42,722 bases of DNA from Lentzea aerocolonigenes (lineage in GTDB: Bacteria; Actinomycetota; Actinomycetes; Mycobacteriales; Pseudonocardiaceae), in assembly GCF_000955955.1 (NCBI RefSeq), contig NZ_JYJG01000199.1:1-42722 (forward strand), given 5' to 3'. The first letter of the stretch is position 1, and every line of letters begins with the position of its first letter. The notes under the pieces are model-generated. The model made no database searches, was not told the origin of the DNA, and worked only from the letters and a program-made list of their open reading frames with translations. Made by a program: the position numbers and the translations under genes. Below, one piece after another: positions 41,193 through 42,722 of this stretch.

Positions 41193-42137
41193 ATGGCGCA
41201 CAATGTGGTCGTGTTCGGACACTTGGGCGTCGCGCCGGAGCTAACGGCCGTTTACGAGCTTCTGGTAACGGGAGGTAGCCGCACCACGGACGAGATCGGC
41301 GTCGCACCGGACCTGCTGGCACAAATGCGACAGCTCGGCATCGTCCGGTACCTGCCAGGCGACGTCTGGCAGGCCGTCGCGCCCGATCTCGCCGTCGAGG
41401 CGCTCATCGCGGCCCGCGAGGAGCAGAACCGCCGGGCCCGCGCGGACGTCGGCCCGTTGATGGAGCTCTACCTGCGCAACCGCGACGAGGAGCAGGCCGA
41501 CAACGCGTTCGTCGAGACGGTCACCGGCGTCGGCGCGGTGCGAGAGCTGTGGCACACGCTGCTCAACGGCGCGCGCGACGAGATCTGCGTGCTCGACCAG
41601 CCGCCGTACGTGACGCCGCTGGGCGAGCACGTCGCGCTGGAAGACGAGACGCGGCAACGCGACGTGCAGTGGCGTGTGGTCTACGACCGGTCCGCTGTGG
41701 ACCTTCCCGGCCGGGTCACCGAGATCATCGAACTGGTCGCGGCGGGTGAACGGGCGCGCGTCACGCCGACGCTGCCGTTCAAGCTCGCCGTGATCGACGC
41801 GCACGCCGCGGTGCTGCCCGTCGCGAACGGCGACGTGGTCGACAAGGTGCTGCTGATCCGGCCGTCCGCCTTGCTGGACGTGCTGCGCTCGACGTTCGAG
41901 CTGTACTGGGACAAGGGAATCCCGTTCAGTCCAGGCGGGATCTACGCGGCGGCGGCCGATGTGGACCCGAACCTGCTGGGACTGCTCGCGGCCGGGCTGA
42001 CGGACGAGTCGATCGCACGGCAGCTGGGGCTGGCACCCCGGACCGTGCAACGACGGGTGCGCCAGCTGATGGACCGCTGCGGCGCGCAGACCCGGTTCCA
42101 GGCCGGAGTGCAGGCGATGCGACGAGGCTGGCTCTGA
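41193..42137 (+). CDS. TrmB/LuxR-type transcriptional regulator
   Basis: A 314-residue protein. The N-terminal part (about 10-60) is a winged-helix-like segment of the TrmB kind (ELTAVYELLVTGGSRTTDEI, then GVAPDLLAQMRQLGIVRYL). The middle (about 105-235) is a phospholipase-D-like sensor region found in these regulators (ARDEICVLDQPPY, RVVYDRSAVD, PFKLAVIDAHAAVLPV). Residues about 255-314 form a LuxR/GerE HTH: LLGLLAAGLTDESIARQLGL, then APRTVQRRVRQLM. No phospho-acceptor Asp domain is present. Such proteins usually respond to an unknown small ligand and often lie next to secreted protease genes. It is divergent from the subtilisin gene with 164 bases between. The ATG at 41193 has no clear ribosome site; a GTG a few codons later is possible. 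Confidence 0.82.
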   Translation: MAHNVVVFGHLGVAPELTAVYELLVTGGSRTTDEIGVAPDLLAQMRQLGIVRYLPGDVWQAVAPDLAVEALIAAREEQNRRARADVGPLMELYLRNRDEEQADNAFVETVTGVGAVRELWHTLLNGARDEICVLDQPPYVTPLGEHVALEDETRQRDVQWRVVYDRSAVDLPGRVTEIIELVAAGERARVTPTLPFKLAVIDAHAAVLPVANGDVVDKVLLIRPSALLDVLRSTFELYWDKGIPFSPGGIYAAAADVDPNLLGLLAAGLTDESIARQLGLAPRTVQRRVRQLMDRCGAQTRFQAGVQAMRRGWL

Positions 42138-42152
42138 CCGCGAAAACTCGGG

Positions 42153-42191
42153 TGCAACCTCAGGTGATCTTGCGGCGTCTTGATGGTTGCA
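42153..42191. promoter_or_regulatory. Inverted repeat TGCAACC / GGTTGCA upstream of the secreted protein gene
   Basis: Perfect 7-base arms at 42153-42159 and 42185-42191 are separated by 25 bases, ending 23 bases before the start codon at 42215. The position suits an operator or 5'-leader hairpin, but the arms are short enough to be chance. Confidence 0.25.
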
Positions 42192-42214
42192 AGCACACAT
42201 CACCAGGGGGATAC

Positions 42215-42722
42215 ATGCGCATGCGCAACGTGATGACGGCTGCCCTGACGGGCCTCGCACTCCTCGGAATCGCGGGCACCGCGTCCGCACAGTCCGAGCT
42301 GACGTGGCCGCCGAAGGACGTCACTCCGGTCCACAAGACCAAGGCGGAGCTGCAGAAGCAGGCCGACGAGTTCTCCGCGCACCAGAAGAAGGCGTTCCCG
42401 CGTGCCTTCCACGGCGCCAAGGACGTCGCGACCGGCAACTGGGGCGGCGAGGCCGAGGGCGTGTTCGACGACATGCAGTACATGGGCAACTCGGTGACCT
42501 TCACCTACCAGGGCCAGAAGGTCAACACGTACACGCAGGTCAACGCGCCGGGCTTCCTCAAGTCGTCGCCGAAGGAGTACTGCGAGACCATCACCTGCAC
42601 CAAGACCGTCGGCGACCACCGCGGCGGCGTGACCGTCTTCGCGAAGGACGACCGGTTCGGCATCGTGGAGGCCCGCAACTTCCGCCCGAACGGTGAGGTC
42701 GTCTGGGTCCAGAGCTGGACGC
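42215..42722 (+). CDS. Secreted protein of unknown function, 3' end off window
   Basis: The 169 visible residues begin with a signal peptide (MRMRNVMTAALTGLALLGIA, cleaved near ASA^QS). A charged helical stretch follows (KTKAELQKQADEFSAHQKK), then a beta-rich region with two close cysteines (KEYCETITCTKTVG), a likely disulfide. The end is in frame up to the window edge. I do not recognise the family. AGGGGG lies four bases before ATG 42215, a tight spacing; ATG 42221 (ten bases) is an alternative start. It follows the TrmB/LuxR regulator gene by 77 bases in the same direction, so it may be controlled by or co-expressed with it. Confidence 0.75.
   Translation, partial: MRMRNVMTAALTGLALLGIAGTASAQSELTWPPKDVTPVHKTKAELQKQADEFSAHQKKAFPRAFHGAKDVATGNWGGEAEGVFDDMQYMGNSVTFTYQGQKVNTYTQVNAPGFLKSSPKEYCETITCTKTVGDHRGGVTVFAKDDRFGIVEARNFRPNGEVVWVQSWT

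Overview
The window is high-GC DNA with GTG/ATG/TTG starts and long chains of genes coupled by ATGA or GTGA overlaps. Its content (class E sortase-type LAxTG anchor, PIG-L deacetylase of the mycothiol type, Ku, small acidic actinobacterial proteins) points to a filamentous actinomycete, most likely the Pseudonocardiales (Lentzea/Saccharothrix/Amycolatopsis-like). The taxon is inferred from gene content; nothing in the window names it. No rRNA, tRNA, insertion sequence, prophage or CRISPR array was seen.

Region 1 (1-24999, all minus strand, transcribed right to left) is a Wzx/Wzy-type exopolysaccharide locus, cut by the left edge. It opens with a polyprenyl-phosphate sugar-1-phosphate transferase, a Gfo/Idh/MocA oxidoreductase and an NAD-dependent sugar epimerase. 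Next comes a 1635-residue secreted protein (dimethylformamidase-beta-like domain plus four DUF4082 and Ig-like modules). Then follow two glycosyltransferases, two aminotransferase/N-acetyltransferase pairs (a bacillosamine-like pair and a 3-amino-sugar-like pair), a membrane O-acyltransferase and the Wzx flippase. The left end holds a beta-helix lipoprotein, a GT2-GT4 fusion, an asparagine synthetase-like amidotransferase, a Wzz co-polymerase without a kinase domain, and the Wzy polymerase/ligase. Together they predict an amidated, acetylated amino-sugar polymer. Hairpins and intergenic gaps at 21444-21473, 10922-10970, 7416-7762 and 6116-6302 divide the locus into several transcripts.

Region 2 (25000-30700) is a mixed accessory segment: an S4 RNA-binding protein, a DUF2306 membrane protein, a small conserved ORF, a two-gene SLOG-SLATT module, a HAD hydrolase coupled to a small acidic protein, and an atypical SDR with an N-terminal Cys4 motif. 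The SLOG-SLATT module is the best candidate for an undescribed system. A TRPM-like SLOG ligand-sensing domain is fused to a two-helix membrane effector (SLATT) and is translationally coupled to a second stand-alone SLATT protein. It has a probable leaderless promoter.

Region 3 (30700-42722) carries a short Ku protein, a secreted polysaccharide lyase-like protein and a TM0106-type RecB-nuclease/SF1-helicase whose nuclease motifs look degraded. It continues with a sortase-anchored surface protein, a PIG-L deacetylase, a macrolide-type glycosyltransferase and an acyl-CoA dehydrogenase-like flavoprotein. It ends with a secreted subtilisin (S8 plus P-domain) divergent from a TrmB/LuxR-type regulator, and a secreted protein cut by the right edge.
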